64,000 nt of DNA, from assembly GCF_002234675.1 (NCBI RefSeq), contig NC_019860.2, forward strand, positions 16,422,536 to 16,486,535. The letters run 5' to 3'. This document shows, piece by piece, positions 45,093-56,720 of this stretch (the stretch's first letter is position 1; the number at the start of each line of letters is the position of its first letter). This stretch comes from Oryzias latipes (taxonomy: Eukaryota; Chordata; Actinopteri; Beloniformes; Adrianichthyidae). Below the pieces are notes generated by a model that was not told where the DNA came from, made no database searches, and worked only from the letters and a program-made list of their open reading frames with translations. Made by a program: the position numbers and the translations under genes.

Positions 45093-45538
45093 GATCAACG
45101 CGTTCCCCGCGAGCTACGTTCCAGGCGACGGCACCACGGAACGCGGCTGTGGCGGACCCAGACGGCTGGCTCTACGCGAGCGACAGGCGTGCTCTGCCGT
45201 CGGTCAGCGGGATCCTCGCTTCTCCGTCCTCCGCGGAGCTCGGCGTCTGGCCGCGGAGCTTGGCGACTGGCCGCGGTGTCGCTGGTTACGCGACACCGCG
45301 GCCAGTCGCCAAGCTCCGCGGAGGAAAGAAGAAGCGAGGATCCCGCTGACTGATCCTCGAATCTCCTTCCTCCGCGTATTTCGGGGGCTGGTCGCTGAGC
45401 GACGGCGTAGAGCGGTGTCGGCGCTGGGCGAGGCTGGGTCTGCGCGACAGCCGCGCTCCGCTGTCGGTCAGCGGGTCTTCGCATCGCCTTCCTGGCTGGC
45501 CGCCGGCGTAGCGCGGTGTCACAGACCCAGTATGGTTT
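45093..45538. other. CpG-rich core of the foldback element
   Basis: Unlike the AT-rich arms, this core is rich in CG dinucleotides. It contains a near-perfect hairpin and repeated GTCGGTCAGCGGG blocks (45199 and 45462 regions). ORFs across it follow the palindromes and are not taken as genes. Confidence 0.7.
45251..45321. repeat. Perfect hairpin in the core, 32-bp arms, 7-nt loop
   Basis: CCGCGGAGCTTGGCGACTGG.. is mirrored exactly after loop TGGTTAC. An imperfect extension outward pairs GTCAGCGGGATCCTCGCTTC with its complement at 45330-45349. Confidence 0.92.
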
Positions 45539-46243
45539 CTAATACATGTTTTCAAATGTTAATCCATCTGATTTATAATAAAGATGCTCAATAGCCCTGG
45601 CCCTGTTGTCCTGCTACAACAAAGATGATTTTCCTGTTGGCAGCCGTCTAGCTGCATGTCTTCATTTAAGCACGAAGAGATCATTTCTCATAAAAATGCA
45701 GGAAAAAAACGGTAATTTTTCTTTAGAAATGCATTTGTAGTTCACTCTCCATGTTAATACAAAATGATTGAGATTCTCTGTCACATTTTAACGATTATCG
45801 GAAGAGTTATTGAAGCAGGAAGTCCGAATCTGTGAAGATCTTTCTAACTTTACCAAGTACTCTAAGTCCTGCACTCTGATTGGTTGACTCCGCCTCCTCT
45901 ACCCTCCCTCCCCCCCTTGTTCCATTATCGGACACAGATCACTTTTGACACAAATTTCTCGCAAGGAATGTGTCAGAATTCAGAGCGCAGTTGTAGCGCA
46001 CTTGTGATTTGCGCCAGCAGATTGGAGCACACGCAGAATAACATTTGAGCAGTTGTAATCACAGATTTGAAGTTGTAACTCTAAATAAACACATGCAAAT
46101 GGGAATTTGTCAGTTCACAGCAGAAGATTTTTACACACAGATGCAGATTTTTGATGCACAAGTTTTCACATTCTATTTTACAAGTTCTCAAATCAAATCT
46201 ACAAGTGCGTTCTTTTTGGAGCATTTTTACCTTCATAAAATCT

Positions 46244-46315
46244 GGGCATCTCTGCTTAGACTGCTGCCCCCACGACCCGGTCCCGGATAAGCGGAGGAAG
46301 ATGGATGAAAGTTTC
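46244..46315 (+). mobile_element. LINE 3' end, continuing from 44415
   Basis: GGGCATCTCTGCTTAGACTG.. encodes LLRLLPPRPGPG and ends near GATAAGCGGAGGAAGATGGA, the standard 3' end of this LINE type. It was contiguous with 44415 before the foldback inserted. Confidence 0.85.
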
Positions 46316-48793
46316 CTTTGTATAAAGTAATTTATATAAATGTTTTAGTCAATAAAATTGCTTAAAAACTATATTTTTATCGTAGGATCTCCTAATGTTA
46401 TAAATGAAAATTTCCACTTTTGATCAGGAAATTTAAAACATAGTCTGATTTTAAATGATAATAAAATGTCATTGTACAAAACTGAATCTGAATTATAATC
46501 TAATAAATTATTTGATTTGACAGTTTTACCCAAACCTACTAGTTTAAGATTAAAACCATTTTGTTGTGTTATCTGTTAAAATCCTTTGAGACTGTACACA
46601 TTTCCCAAGTGAAATCATTTTGATTGAACTTTGGAATTGTAATTGTCATGTAAAAAATGTCCCATTTTTTATCTTAAATGGTCAAAACATGTATGCTTTT
46701 TTTTTTTTTTAGTGGCTCCTTCATAACCGCTTAAGGATGGGAGGAAAAACAAAAGATATTTGGGAAAAAAACAATATATGATGCTGATTTTGGCTGCAAG
46801 ACCAAATCAATCTTTATTTAAAAAAAATAAATAAAATAAACTTGATATTTTTTAGTGCATTCAGATGTGGTTTTTAAGAGGGAATAATAAAATTATTCAG
46901 CAAAATCTGACATTTTAAAAAGTTTGACACATTTTCAAACCTCAAAGAAAAAAAAAACACAAATATTTTTTACTTTACCCCTTCGGTTACTTCTGCATGC
47001 AATATGAAAATAATCTGCCAGTCCGAGATGCAGTGCAGGTCGTGATTTTCTACTCTTAATGACTGTTTCATTTCTGTGTTTTGAGGCTGTTCGAGATTGT
47101 TTTTCCTCAGTGGTGGATCAGCTGAGCTGTGTAGAAAAGGATGAAACCACTGTGTTTATATGTCCACAGTTACCGTCACGTCAAACAAGCCTCCAACAGA
47201 AACCAGTGACGCAAAGAAAGAAAAGGCAAACGGGTGAATTTGTGCTCTTGAAACAAGATCCCAAACTTTGTAAAAGCAAAAGAAACCCAACCCGGCCCAG
47301 CTGGAAAACAGATGCTGGTGTTAGGTCTGTGGCGGGATGAGTGCACGCCACCCCCAATAATGACCGCACTGTTCTCGTTGAGCGGGTACAAGCCTGCCTT
47401 CAAAAAGCTGAGTCATGTAAAAAAATAAAAAAAGAGGAATATAAATACAATAAAGCTGAAATCCTTAAACTATTCTTGTAAAGCTAAAAGCCTAAGTCAC
47501 TTACAGAATATATGCAAAATACAGTATTTTGCAAATGCCATTAATAAAAAAGGCAAATTCATTAGTTAAAGAAATTTACAAAAGAAGTGAAGAAAATGTG
47601 GACAATATTTTAGTACCTTTAATGTTTTTCTATTCTTTAGGGCTAAACATCTTTCTGTAACAAGCCTCAGCAGGTGAGGTGGGGTTCAAAAGTGTGCATC
47701 TGATTTGGTTGTCTCAATATCAACTGACTGAAATTTGTAAATGTGTCTGCAGTGCTGCTTAAATCATCCCAAGCAGAAGTTATTTTCTTGTCCCCACAGG
47801 ATTTTATACCAGGCAGCAGTGGATGCAGTTTAACATTTTGTATTTTTCTTGTTTCCAAAAAAACAAAAACAAAAATCATGGCTATTTGGGGTTTAGTTTC
47901 TTCATTTCATTACATAGAAGACAGCTTGAGTAACAAATCTCAACAATGTGCTTTATTTGCTACCAAATTATTTTTATTGTCCCCAAGTTAACATCACAAT
48001 TTTAGCTAGTTTTTGTGTCAGTTTGGAAGCAATAATGTTATTACTTACAGAAATGCTTTTTTTTTTAATTTACAGTATAAAAGTAACGTTTTTTTACTTT
48101 TTTTCCCAAACTTAAACAATGTACTGTTTCCATCCATTTCAGTTAAATGTATTATTTTCCTTTAACAGATTTATGATTCCAAGAAAATACAATCGCCTTT
48201 AGTCTTTGTGGAGCTCTTTGGACATACAGATCTGTACATTGATTATTCTACGGTAAGACACTTTTTTTTTCTGTATTGCCATACATTTGCCCACCTCTTG
48301 CTGTGCATAGGGGGTATAAAACCCACAAAGCCCAAGGCTGGTATGCAGCACAGCAGCCCCATAATCTGAGCCACGTCCTGTCAGTGTGGTAAAGCAAAGG
48401 ACTGGTTTGCATAGTAAAGTAAAGGAGCACTTGGGTAATAATTGAAGGTAAAAGGTTGCGTTTTTGCAAAACTAACTCCAAATTTAAAAAAAACGTCATG
48501 ACAATTTGAAAAATCTGTCTACAAATTACTTTTTGAGGAGTGTCTGCTGCCTCCTTTTGCTCAAATAGAAAGAGATGTTTGGCTGAAACACAGGGGCCCC
48601 TGTAAGACGTAATGAATCTTTACTTGTCAAAGGTAACAATACTGTTGAATTTGTGAAAAATGATTGCTATCAAATCAAAAATGAGAGAGCAAAGGTTTTG
48701 TTTACCGTTTTTAAACTCAAAGGGATTCCAAAGACAGTGGGTACACATAATAAAAAAAAATCTAATTGGGATGTTTGTCCATAAAATCATCAA
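46316..48793. other. Intergenic, no gene recognised
   Basis: AT-rich throughout with homopolymer runs. ORFs at 47.0-47.4 kb show no family resemblance. Confidence 0.5.
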
Positions 48794-49235
48794 TCAAATG
48801 TAGAAGTTCTGGACGAACGGTGCGGTTTGGCCTCTGAGGCTGCCCAGCCGTGAAGATCCTGTTTCAACGCTGCTTCTTGACCCCAACGATGTTGAGAGGC
48901 TGGACCGGGACCACTGTCTGGACCTAGATGCCAAACTGGATAATGGCATTGACTCTGAGCCTGAATTTGACGCAGATTCGTCCAACCCCCTTGATCGAGA
49001 GGGTCGCCCTGTCAACCGTCCGGACTTGGTAGTGCGTCCTGATCTGGTAGTGCGTCCTGACCTGGACGTTCCCTCTGATTTGGAGGAGATGGAGGAAACG
49101 TCCGAGTTTCGACTTCTGGACGACAGCTCAGAGATGGAAGACATCTTGGTCTTTGAGGTGATCTCTGACACGGATGACAGATCTTTGGTGGACTCATTTT
49201 TTTCTGGGTCCGCTGTCATTTGAACTTTTATTGTC
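48794..49235 (-). CDS. cldn10-like: cldn10-like gene 2, exon 5: low-complexity tail
   Basis: 442 nt after acceptor TTTTTTTTTAG. Reads TIKVQMTADPEKNESTKDLS.., then repeated SRSGRT/TRSGRT/TKSGRL blocks from short internal DNA duplications (near 49030-49065), then SSLSTSLGSRSSVETG. It joins exon 4 in frame. The Met within the exon is not the gene start. Confidence 0.85.
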
Positions 49236-52200
49236 CTAAAAAAAAAGAAGAAATATGATACAAAACTTGGATCGTAATTTTCATGGACCCAATTTTCCGC
49301 AATATAGGTTGTACCGGATTACAGGGCGCACTGTCAATGAATAGACGATTTTCAAACTTATGTTCTAAGGCGCATTAAGCAAGACCAAAGAGTCAGAGAT
49401 AGGCATGTCAGTCAGAGTTTAACTGTGTTCACAGTGACTCTAGAACTTGTGACACACACAAGTTATCCATGTTACAGTATTCACTATACATGTAAAGCCA
49501 CAGACACATTAAGGATGTGACGCACGTTCAACAATGTGTTAAACCTGGATTTTAAAATGTAGATATAGCCCTTTGTGTTCACACTGGACTAGCAGGGAGG
49601 GGCTTCTTTTTCTTTTTTCTGCTGTAGGGAAACACCTACAGTTGGAAGTTGTTTGGTGCGAAATGTCAAAGCTCTATTCCGACATATTAAAAACTTGGTG
49701 TCATAGAATTCCGGCCAGGCACAAACTGCAATTATTCATTTCTCCTTCTTGATCAATTTCCAAAGTGATGGTATTTCCATGAATAAAAAGTGACGCCGTT
49801 CTTACCTCACTACCAAATCCGAGTCCCTGATTGGTAATAGTTTGACCTGTATTAACCTTCAACACACGTTAAATAGCTGCCAGTTTTGCAGAGCTCGTAG
49901 ATGGCTGTAGAATCTTGTGTAGCTACACGCGAGAGTTTTGAACACGGAAGCATATGTGTGCGTTTACATAGACCTTTCATTGACAGTGACCACATGAACA
50001 TTGATAGCCGAGGACAGTGTGAGCGCAGCTCTACTCCTGACTCATTAAAAAACCAGACTGATACCAATAAAACACCTCACTGTGTCTACACACAGAAAAG
50101 AAACATGCAACACTGCTACACATTAGCCATGTTAGCCAAAACTTGTTTGCAACTCGTTAAAAAAACAGACTGCCATTCCCATGGCGATGTAGACCTCTCT
50201 AAATCACTTTGACTTCAGTTAGCACAACCAGAATGAATTCATAGATAAAGTGCCCTTTACTATAAACACACTGTAAATTTCTAAAACAAACAAACAAATA
50301 ATTAAGGCTTTTAAGTGTGCCTTATTTGTGCGATAAGGACTATTACTACAAAAAAACTTGTTTTGGGTGTTTTTATTCATTTTTTAGCTGAAAAATGAAA
50401 TGTTGGCAAATGTTCTATATCTGGTACTTACGGTTTCTGCCCCCCACACAGTGGTTTGCACACTGACCAAAGATAGAAAAAGCCTCCAGTCATGTGAAAG
50501 GCTGAGCCCACCCAACCGAGGAACAGCGGCGTCCCAAGGTCAAACCTGTCAAGGTCAAACAGAAATAACGTCATAGCAAAAAACAAAACAGTGGTTCAAA
50601 TATGTTTACAATAGTCTTTTAACTTACTTTAGTCCCGTAAAGTTTGGATTAAAATATTCAATTGACACATACTGTGCATAGACGCCATATCCAGCCGCAG
50701 ATAAAACACCTTAAAAAAGACCAAACACAGACACAAAAACATTATGGGATTTAAAAAAAATGCCTTTTGTGCATTTTGTCTTTAAACTGAAAATGTTGAC
50801 GTAGAGGCTTTGTTTTTTTAATCTATACCTTCAATAGATAATTGTTATCTATAGAATCTACAACTAAATACTGTTGCTTTTCCTGATTAGGTCCATTGTA
50901 GGCCGATAATTAGCCTACAATGTTAAAACATGCCCCCTGAAATAAGTCAAAAATTCTAAAAAAAAAATTAAAAACATTTCTTTAAATAAGGAAAAAAATA
51001 TTTCAGAATTTTTTTTCTAACCAAGAAATCTTGTTTTAAGAAAGAAATTCTAGTCACCAAGACCAAGCAAGACTAAGAAAAACGTTCTCGTCAAGATTAT
51101 TTTTCTTTCAAGACAGAAAATAAAACAATTTCTTTTAAACAATGGTTTATTTAACTTTCTAAAGATTTTAGTTTTTTCTGTGTTTTTATTGTTTTATAGT
51201 CTACCAATATGTTTTAGTAGCTAGACTATTTAAAGATACTTTTCCTGCTTACTTACTCAGCTAACTAAAAGTTAAAGAGAAGAAATTTAAAGTGGCACTA
51301 CATATCAACAGTTGTAGTTATGTAGCATCTCCTGGCATAGATATATTTCTTGCATTTCTTGTCCATTTCTCAATTTGATTGTAAATCTGCCATTGTTCTT
51401 TTAATTTATATCAAATTTTTGGGGCCAATTTTTGGCCTTCACAGAAACTAAATTAGGAACAGATTGAGACATCTTTTAGACATTCAGGACTACTTTGTGA
51501 CAGTTCTGGGAGATATTTCCTTGTGCAAGTTAATGAAATGCAACACAAATTCCACACTTTGATATTGATATAACACTTTAAACAAAATGGACAATTTGGA
51601 AACTCTTTAACGACCCACTCTGAGGAAAATTGTTTTTGTGGCATTTTTCTGGTGATGGAGGTCGTATGTTAAGAAAATTAAGCGATTTAGTATTTCTTTA
51701 TTCAAATTGTTTGTGAATCAGTAGCAGACAAAAAGTGATCTTTAAAAAAAAATCGTATTTGTGACGTATAAAATACACTGGGCGGGCTCCAAGCCCCCTG
51801 CTCCAATCTCTTAGTAACAGGGAGGGTAAGGGGGGCGGGGTTTCTCTGTCACTCAGCGGTTCTGATGAACTCTTGCCACTCTGCAGTAACTGTCCAAGAA
51901 AATGAGGCAGGTTTTTACATTTTGGCTTAAACTGGCACAGTCATGGTTACTACTGGGAATGCTTTTACAAAAGATGAAAAGATAGTCAGAGTTAATCATT
52001 TGCAGATGACATCGTCATTTTGCATAAGACTGTTTATTTTATTCAGAGGAGTTGAAATCTGTGGCAGATTAGGAGTTGATTGTAAAAACTCAACTATAGA
52101 TATTTGTTTCTTTCATGTTCAAATGCATATCAGAACTTTTTTCTGTTCTTTTTTTTTTTAAAGTTTTTGCAACTTTTTAAACTGTTTTAAAGGAACAGCA

Positions 52201-52714
52201 AGGAAGCAAGGAAAGAAAAAAAAAAAGCAAGAATTTACCACTGATTATATGACAGCATCCACCTGCGTAGATCTTTCGATGCTTTGACAGGTCTTTTCCA
52301 CCGATGTAGGTGCACTCCATCCCCAACAGACTGAGCACAAACCCGAGCATGCCCAGAGCAAGAGCCCCCATGAGCAGGCCTCGTACTATTTGGATGTTGA
52401 CTGGAGTCGTACAAAAGAAAAAAGAACCTCTTGGCAAATGTTGGCAAGACATTCCAAAAAGACAGATCTGACGCTCACTTACGGTCCACAGACCAGAGGA
52501 CGCCGAAATCTCTGCAGTTGAAGACAGCAGTTGAATCTGTGAAACAGGATCTCCATAAACTGGACCAGTACCAGGCCACTTTGATAATGGCTGAGCCGCC
52601 CATCCCTCCGATGGCACTGATCTTCCAGCCCTCCATGGCCATGGTGCAGGCCACGAAGATCCAGCCCAGGACGGATTGCAAGAAACCCCAGATTTGGACC
52701 ACGCGGATCTTCAT
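48794..52714 (-). CDS. cldn10-like: Claudin-10-like protein with long Ser/Arg-rich tail, gene 2
   Basis: Five exons in phase: 52483-52714, 52239-52400, 50628-50709, 50432-50545, 48794-49235, giving 343 residues. Exons 1-3 have exactly the lengths of gene 1 (232, 162, 82 nt), so the two are tandem paralogs. First-loop signature: W30, LW53-54, C57, C67 (SSLWRSCFTDSTAVFNC); GMECTYIGG follows TM2. The exon 4 join encodes TM4 (FLGWVGSAFHMTGGFFYLWS). The tail (about 197-343) is roughly 147 residues, much longer than in classical claudin-10. It is dominated by Ser, Arg, Thr and Gly and ends FVQNFYI. Start MKIRVVQ at 52714 parallels gene 1 MKYRTVV. Confidence 0.9.
49236..50431 (-). other. cldn10-like gene 2, intron 4, with MITE
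   Basis: Mostly occupied by a family H MITE at about 49490-50040; the rest is AT-rich. Confidence 0.6.
49490..50040. mobile_element. Dispersed MITE, family H, copy 3
   Basis: The most complete copy: GTGTTCACACTGGACTAGCA.., CGGCCAGGCACAAACTGCAA, CATAGACCTTTCATTGACAG, ending near GTGAGCGCAGCTC. Matches 6640-7055 and 25701-26035. Confidence 0.6.
50432..50545 (-). CDS. cldn10-like: cldn10-like gene 2, exon 4
   Basis: 114 nt, TM4 and CKPLCGGQK. Acceptor CCTTGACAG, donor AAACC|GTAAGT, phase 2 to 2. Confidence 0.87.
50628..50709 (-). CDS. cldn10-like: cldn10-like gene 2, exon 3
   Basis: 82 nt, second extracellular loop (GVYAQYVSIEYFNPNFTGLK). NFT is a possible glycosylation site. Acceptor TTTTTTAAG, donor CTAAA|GTAAGT. 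Confidence 0.87.
50710..52238 (-). other. cldn10-like gene 2, intron 2
   Basis: AT-rich intron with a family F fragment at about 51605-51945. No other structure. Confidence 0.6.
51605..51945 (+). mobile_element. Foldback family F, single-arm fragment
   Basis: CGACCCACTCTGAGGAAAAT.., TTTCTGGTGATGGAGG, GGGGGGCGGGGTTTCTC and CCACTCTGCAGTAACTGTCC are in the same order as the left half of 4480-5200. Confidence 0.6.
52239..52400 (-). CDS. cldn10-like: cldn10-like gene 2, exon 2
   Basis: 162 nt, TM2 (GLLMGALALGMLGFVLSLLG), GMECTYIGG, and the start of TM3. Acceptor ACGACTCCAG, donor AGTG|GTAAAT. Confidence 0.9.
52483..52714 (-). CDS. cldn10-like: cldn10-like gene 2, exon 1
   Basis: MKIRVVQIWGFLQSVLGWIF.. 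through the first extracellular loop to GVLWSVD. Donor GACC|GTAAGT, same phase as gene 1. Confidence 0.92.
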
Positions 52715-53529
52715 CCCTGATCTTTTCCGTTGCTCGAACGCTATCCAGATTTCTAAATCCTCTTTTGCATGAAATGTTTTGGATTTTTTTTTCTTCTTCT
52801 TCGTTTAGATCCTTCTGATTATTCTTGTTAATTTTACATTCTTACTTCGTCTTCATCCAGTTTTCACCCAGACGCCGATTCTTCTGTCCTGCAGCTTCCT
52901 ACATTCAGTGGACGACACCAACCGTGGTGTGCAGCGGTGAGGTACTGAAGTTTTCCAGGTATCTGTGCGGATGCAGGTGAGAACCAGCAGTTTTTTCGGT
53001 TCCCAGAAATCAAGTAAATTAGATAAAAATCTACACTGACGATGCATGTTACTCATGTTACAGAGTACAACCTGCTTCTCCAGACTTTCTAATTTGTACA
53101 TAAAGTTTGAAGGAGTCTGCTTGAACATGCCTGACGTCAGACAGTTGTGAATTTTTGTAAATTAAAACAATGTATAAACCGAATAGAATGTAAAGGGTTC
53201 ACCCCAACAGTCTTTATGACTGAGAGACGTCATAAAAATGGAATGTACCATTGTCATGCGTGTGGTATGTGTATTGGGGCGCGTGCTTTTGACATATGGG
53301 TGATTCTGTCGTACGGTGCCCTTACACCACACTCTAGTTGTTGCTGGTAAGGTTTGAGTACTAGCTCCTTACTGACGCTGCACACGGGGTGTACCAAAAG
53401 ACTGTAGGATGCCCATAAAAACGTAAAAAATGGAAAATCGGATCGACCTGCGTCTTTCCTACTTAACCCTTACTTAAACTTGCTTGTCATGTAAGTGTTT
53501 GCTAAGACCTGTCACTTTCAGCATGCCCA
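52715..53529. other. 5' flank of cldn10-like gene 2, nothing further recognised
   Basis: Likely includes the gene 2 promoter and 5' UTR. No TATA box or defined motif found. Confidence 0.5.
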
Positions 53530-54530
53530 TAAATTCTGCGGGACTTTCTGGCAGTGAGACCACAGGCAGTTTGTGTCGCCAGGAACACCTCCGGCTCCAT
53601 CACAATGAACACAGGAGTCCCCCAAGGATGTGTGCTGAGCCCCCTTCTCTTCCCTCTGCTGACTCACGCCTCCAACATCAAGATCCAACCTCTTCATCAA
53701 GTTTGCGGACGACACAACAGGGGTGGGTCTCATCAACGATGATGATGAGGATGATGATGAGACGCCCGACAGGAGTGAGGTGAACAGGCTGGCTCTGTGG
53801 TGCAATGGCAACAATCTCCACCTGAATGTGAAGAAGACAAAGGAGATGGTTGTGGACTTCAGTAGAACTCAGTCAGCACACTCCACTGATCGTCAATGGT
53901 GCTGCTGTGGAAAGGGTGAGCTGCGCCAAGTTCCTGGGGGTGCATATCTCCAAAGATCTGTCTTGGAACCCTAACACAGGAAAGCCCAAAAACGCCTGTA
54001 ACTTCCTCCACAAACTGAAAAGGGCTAGACCCCCCCCCCCCCCCCCCCCCCCCATCATGCAGACCAGGACCGCGTCCTGCTGGGAGTCTCATTGTGAAGA
54101 CAGCTGAGAAGATCATGGGTGTCCCTCTCACTGGCCTCTCGGACATTTACCAGTCTCGCCTCACCCGCAAAGCCATCAGCCATCAGGATCACATCCATCC
54201 CAGAGACCCCATCAGCGAGGAAACTGCCTTCAGTCTTCAGGCCAGCACCAGCAGACTCTAGGACAGTTTCCTCCACCAGGAAACTCCACTCCCTCCTAGT
54301 CCTATACCTCCTCTGCCCCCACCCCTTGCTACTACAAACTTAAAACTGAAAAACTTTTCCACCTGCATCAGAACATCATCTCAACCAAAGACTGCCGTCA
54401 CCCACTCTACTACTTACTGTTTCTTAGCACTGTTATCACTTTAAACTAACTCATTGCTGCTTTTGCACTGACATATTTAGATGATTATTATCATTTTTAT
54501 TTGTATAGGCTGTTTGCTCTGTGGGTTGAG
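53530..54530 (+). mobile_element. LINE (L2-like) reverse-transcriptase fragment
   Basis: Across broken frames: MNTGVPQGCVLSPLLFPLLT, then KFADDTTGVGLINDDDEDDD (RT active site FADD), NRLALWCNGNNLHLNVKKTK, and CAKFLGVHISKDLSWN. This is a second LINE type, distinct from the one at 43585. A 24-base poly-C run (54030-54053) interrupts it. Confidence 0.85.
54030..54053. repeat. Poly-C tract inside the LINE
   Basis: 24 consecutive C. Could be unstable or a sequencing-sensitive length. Confidence 0.9.
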
Positions 54531-55917
54531 AGGAAAAATATTAACCTAAACTCTATATCTTGTGTATTCAGTACATTTGACCAAAAAAAGCTGACATGAT
54601 TTAAGATTATGTATGCTGTTAGCATTAATTTTCAACTATATGCTAAACAAATAAAATTGGAATTTCCAGTAAAATATCAAAAGCTGCACTTGAGTCACCC
54701 ATATTTTCTTTTTAAAATGCTGTTTGTAAGGATTACAGTTTGTATATAAGGAGTAGCATTTAATGAGATTCTGACAAATAATGCAGCATGCTGGTGTGCG
54801 CAATCCTGGAAACCTGAAGCGTGTTTGTGGTTCAAACATCCAGCCAGGAGGCTTTCGTGAGTTTATTCCCCAAAGATTATTCTGAGATTGATTGCTGTTA
54901 GGAAAAGAATCTTTCAAATCATCTGTAGGGTCAGATTTCATCAGTCCAGACCAGATTTTAGTTCTCGTTTTTAGTTTTTAATTGAAGTTTGATCATTTAG
55001 ATGTACACCTCTAAATGTACACCTCTAAATTTCTCAACGTTTCGTTTTTTAGTCTAATTTTTAACCGTTTTTAACAGATTTTATAGGTGAATTATTAAAC
55101 TATTTATGGAAACAGAACTCCTAAGAAATCAAACTGATATAAGACACTATCCAAAAACATATATCCTATTAAGAATAATTAAATAATACAATTGTTTAAA
55201 ACTTTTAGATTTCATAAAATGTGTACTTAAAGAGAGTTTGGTGCCAAATATAATTTCCTGCCTTAATAAAAAACGGCAACCTTTTATTTTTGTGAGTTAT
55301 TGACAAAAATGATTCAATGTTTACAAAACCCAATGAACCAATGAAAAACAAAAGAACAATTCGGTTAAAATGTTTATCTCAATAAATTTAAAAAATGTTT
55401 CCATTCATAAGCATTTCTTCCAAACTGCTTCACAGACCCTCGTTTGGGTTCCTCAGTGTTGGGTCTTGTTCCACACAATAGTGTTTTTCTGCAAAGATCT
55501 GAACAAAAAGCAAAACATTTTTGCATGTGGAAACTCAAATTATATCAAACAAATTGGGGGGTTCTTTATTCAAAGGAAGTACACAAGTGACTAATTTAAA
55601 ATCAGACTATTAGACTATTTTAGTAATTACATTATAGAAGAAAATGTTTAAAACATTTAATGAAGTGAAAGTAAATGAAACTCGACCAAAAACATTAATT
55701 TGATTCAATGCATTCATTTATCTTCTTTTCAAGTAATTTCTAGTGTTTTTTTCCAATCACATTTCAGTTTCAATGAGAATCTTTTCCGTGTTTTCCATAA
55801 ACACTAAAATAGTATTTTATTTAAATTTAATTTTTTTGTCACTCCTAATACTAAAAAACGACCTGATAGGACTTTAGCCCCACCAAGTGGTAGAAAGATG
55901 GTACTGCGACACATCAG

Positions 55918-55958
<41 letters not shown>

Positions 55959-56545
55959 AGGAAAGAAATACTCAAGAAAAATGTCCAGGAATGGCACATG
56001 CTCAATAGGTAGAGTAGCTGTAGATGCAAACTTTACCTTTTCAGCTTTGACCTAAAAGGCCTTATTTTTTTTTGCTCTAAACGACAAAATTCTTTTACAC
56101 AGCTTCTAAAGTAATAAAGACCAAAGTTAAAAAAAGGCACTTCCCCAATCTGACCATTGTAACCTTTGACTCTACTTTTACTTTGAGAAGGAATGAATTT
56201 CCTGTTTTCTTTTTTTTTTGAAAAGGCTACAAAAGGGCAAAAAAAGGCTATAAACATCATACAACAATCAGAAAATTGACAAAATACAGTTTCCTAAAGA
56301 TTGCATAAATCAAATAGAAAACAAAAGAGCACAGGTTTATATTATATCCAGTATCGTACAAGTTGTGTGTCTTTGTTTTAAAAAACATTTTCAGAAGGTT
56401 TACATTTACAAACCTGAACATTAAAGCATAAAAGAAATGACTAATCAAAAACCAGGTGGGTTCTTAAAGATGAATGTTTCTAAAGTCATATTTGTCCCCA
56501 TATTTGCATTTCTAGCTCTTTTGTCCCTTGAAAGGTAGGATTAAG
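54531..56545. other. AT-rich intergenic, includes 34-base poly-T
   Basis: No gene recognised. Uninterrupted T run at 55921-55954. Confidence 0.6.
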
Positions 56546-56720
56546 GCCCGTACACACCGGGACGAATATTCGCCAGGCGTTATTCGCCAGCGTTTTTCGC
56601 CACGTTTTTTGTGTTCACACCCAGGCGATTTTCGCTGACGATGAGTGGAGTGAACATGCAATTTCATTCCCTGACATTAGATGGCGCTTAATGTAAACAG
56701 AAATACTCCTGTACACAAGG
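56546..56720. mobile_element. Possible hAT-type MITE end
   Basis: GCCCGTACACACCGGGACGA, then repeated ATTCGCCA/GTTTTTCGCCA words and GTTCACACCCAGGCG. These are typical of fish hAT MITE termini. The right end is not identified. Confidence 0.4.

Larger units (their letters stand above)
44416..46237. mobile_element. Giant foldback element (1822 bp) with 6-bp target duplication
   Basis: Terminal repeats TATGAAGGTA and TACCTTCATA. The arms are about 44416-45092 and 45539-46237, near-perfect inverted copies over some 680-700 bp, including many short AACTTGTGCATC / GATGCACAAGTT pairs. A 446-bp CpG-rich core lies between them. The element is flanked by the direct repeat AAATCT (44410-44415, 46238-46243) and interrupts a LINE whose sequence resumes exactly afterwards. 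No transposase ORF; it must be mobilised in trans, by a superfamily I cannot prove. Confidence 0.9.

Noticed and set aside
45080..45555. Arg/Pro/Ala-rich ORFs in the foldback core
   Set aside because: They arise from GC-rich palindromes; the protein is low complexity and mirrors itself across strands.
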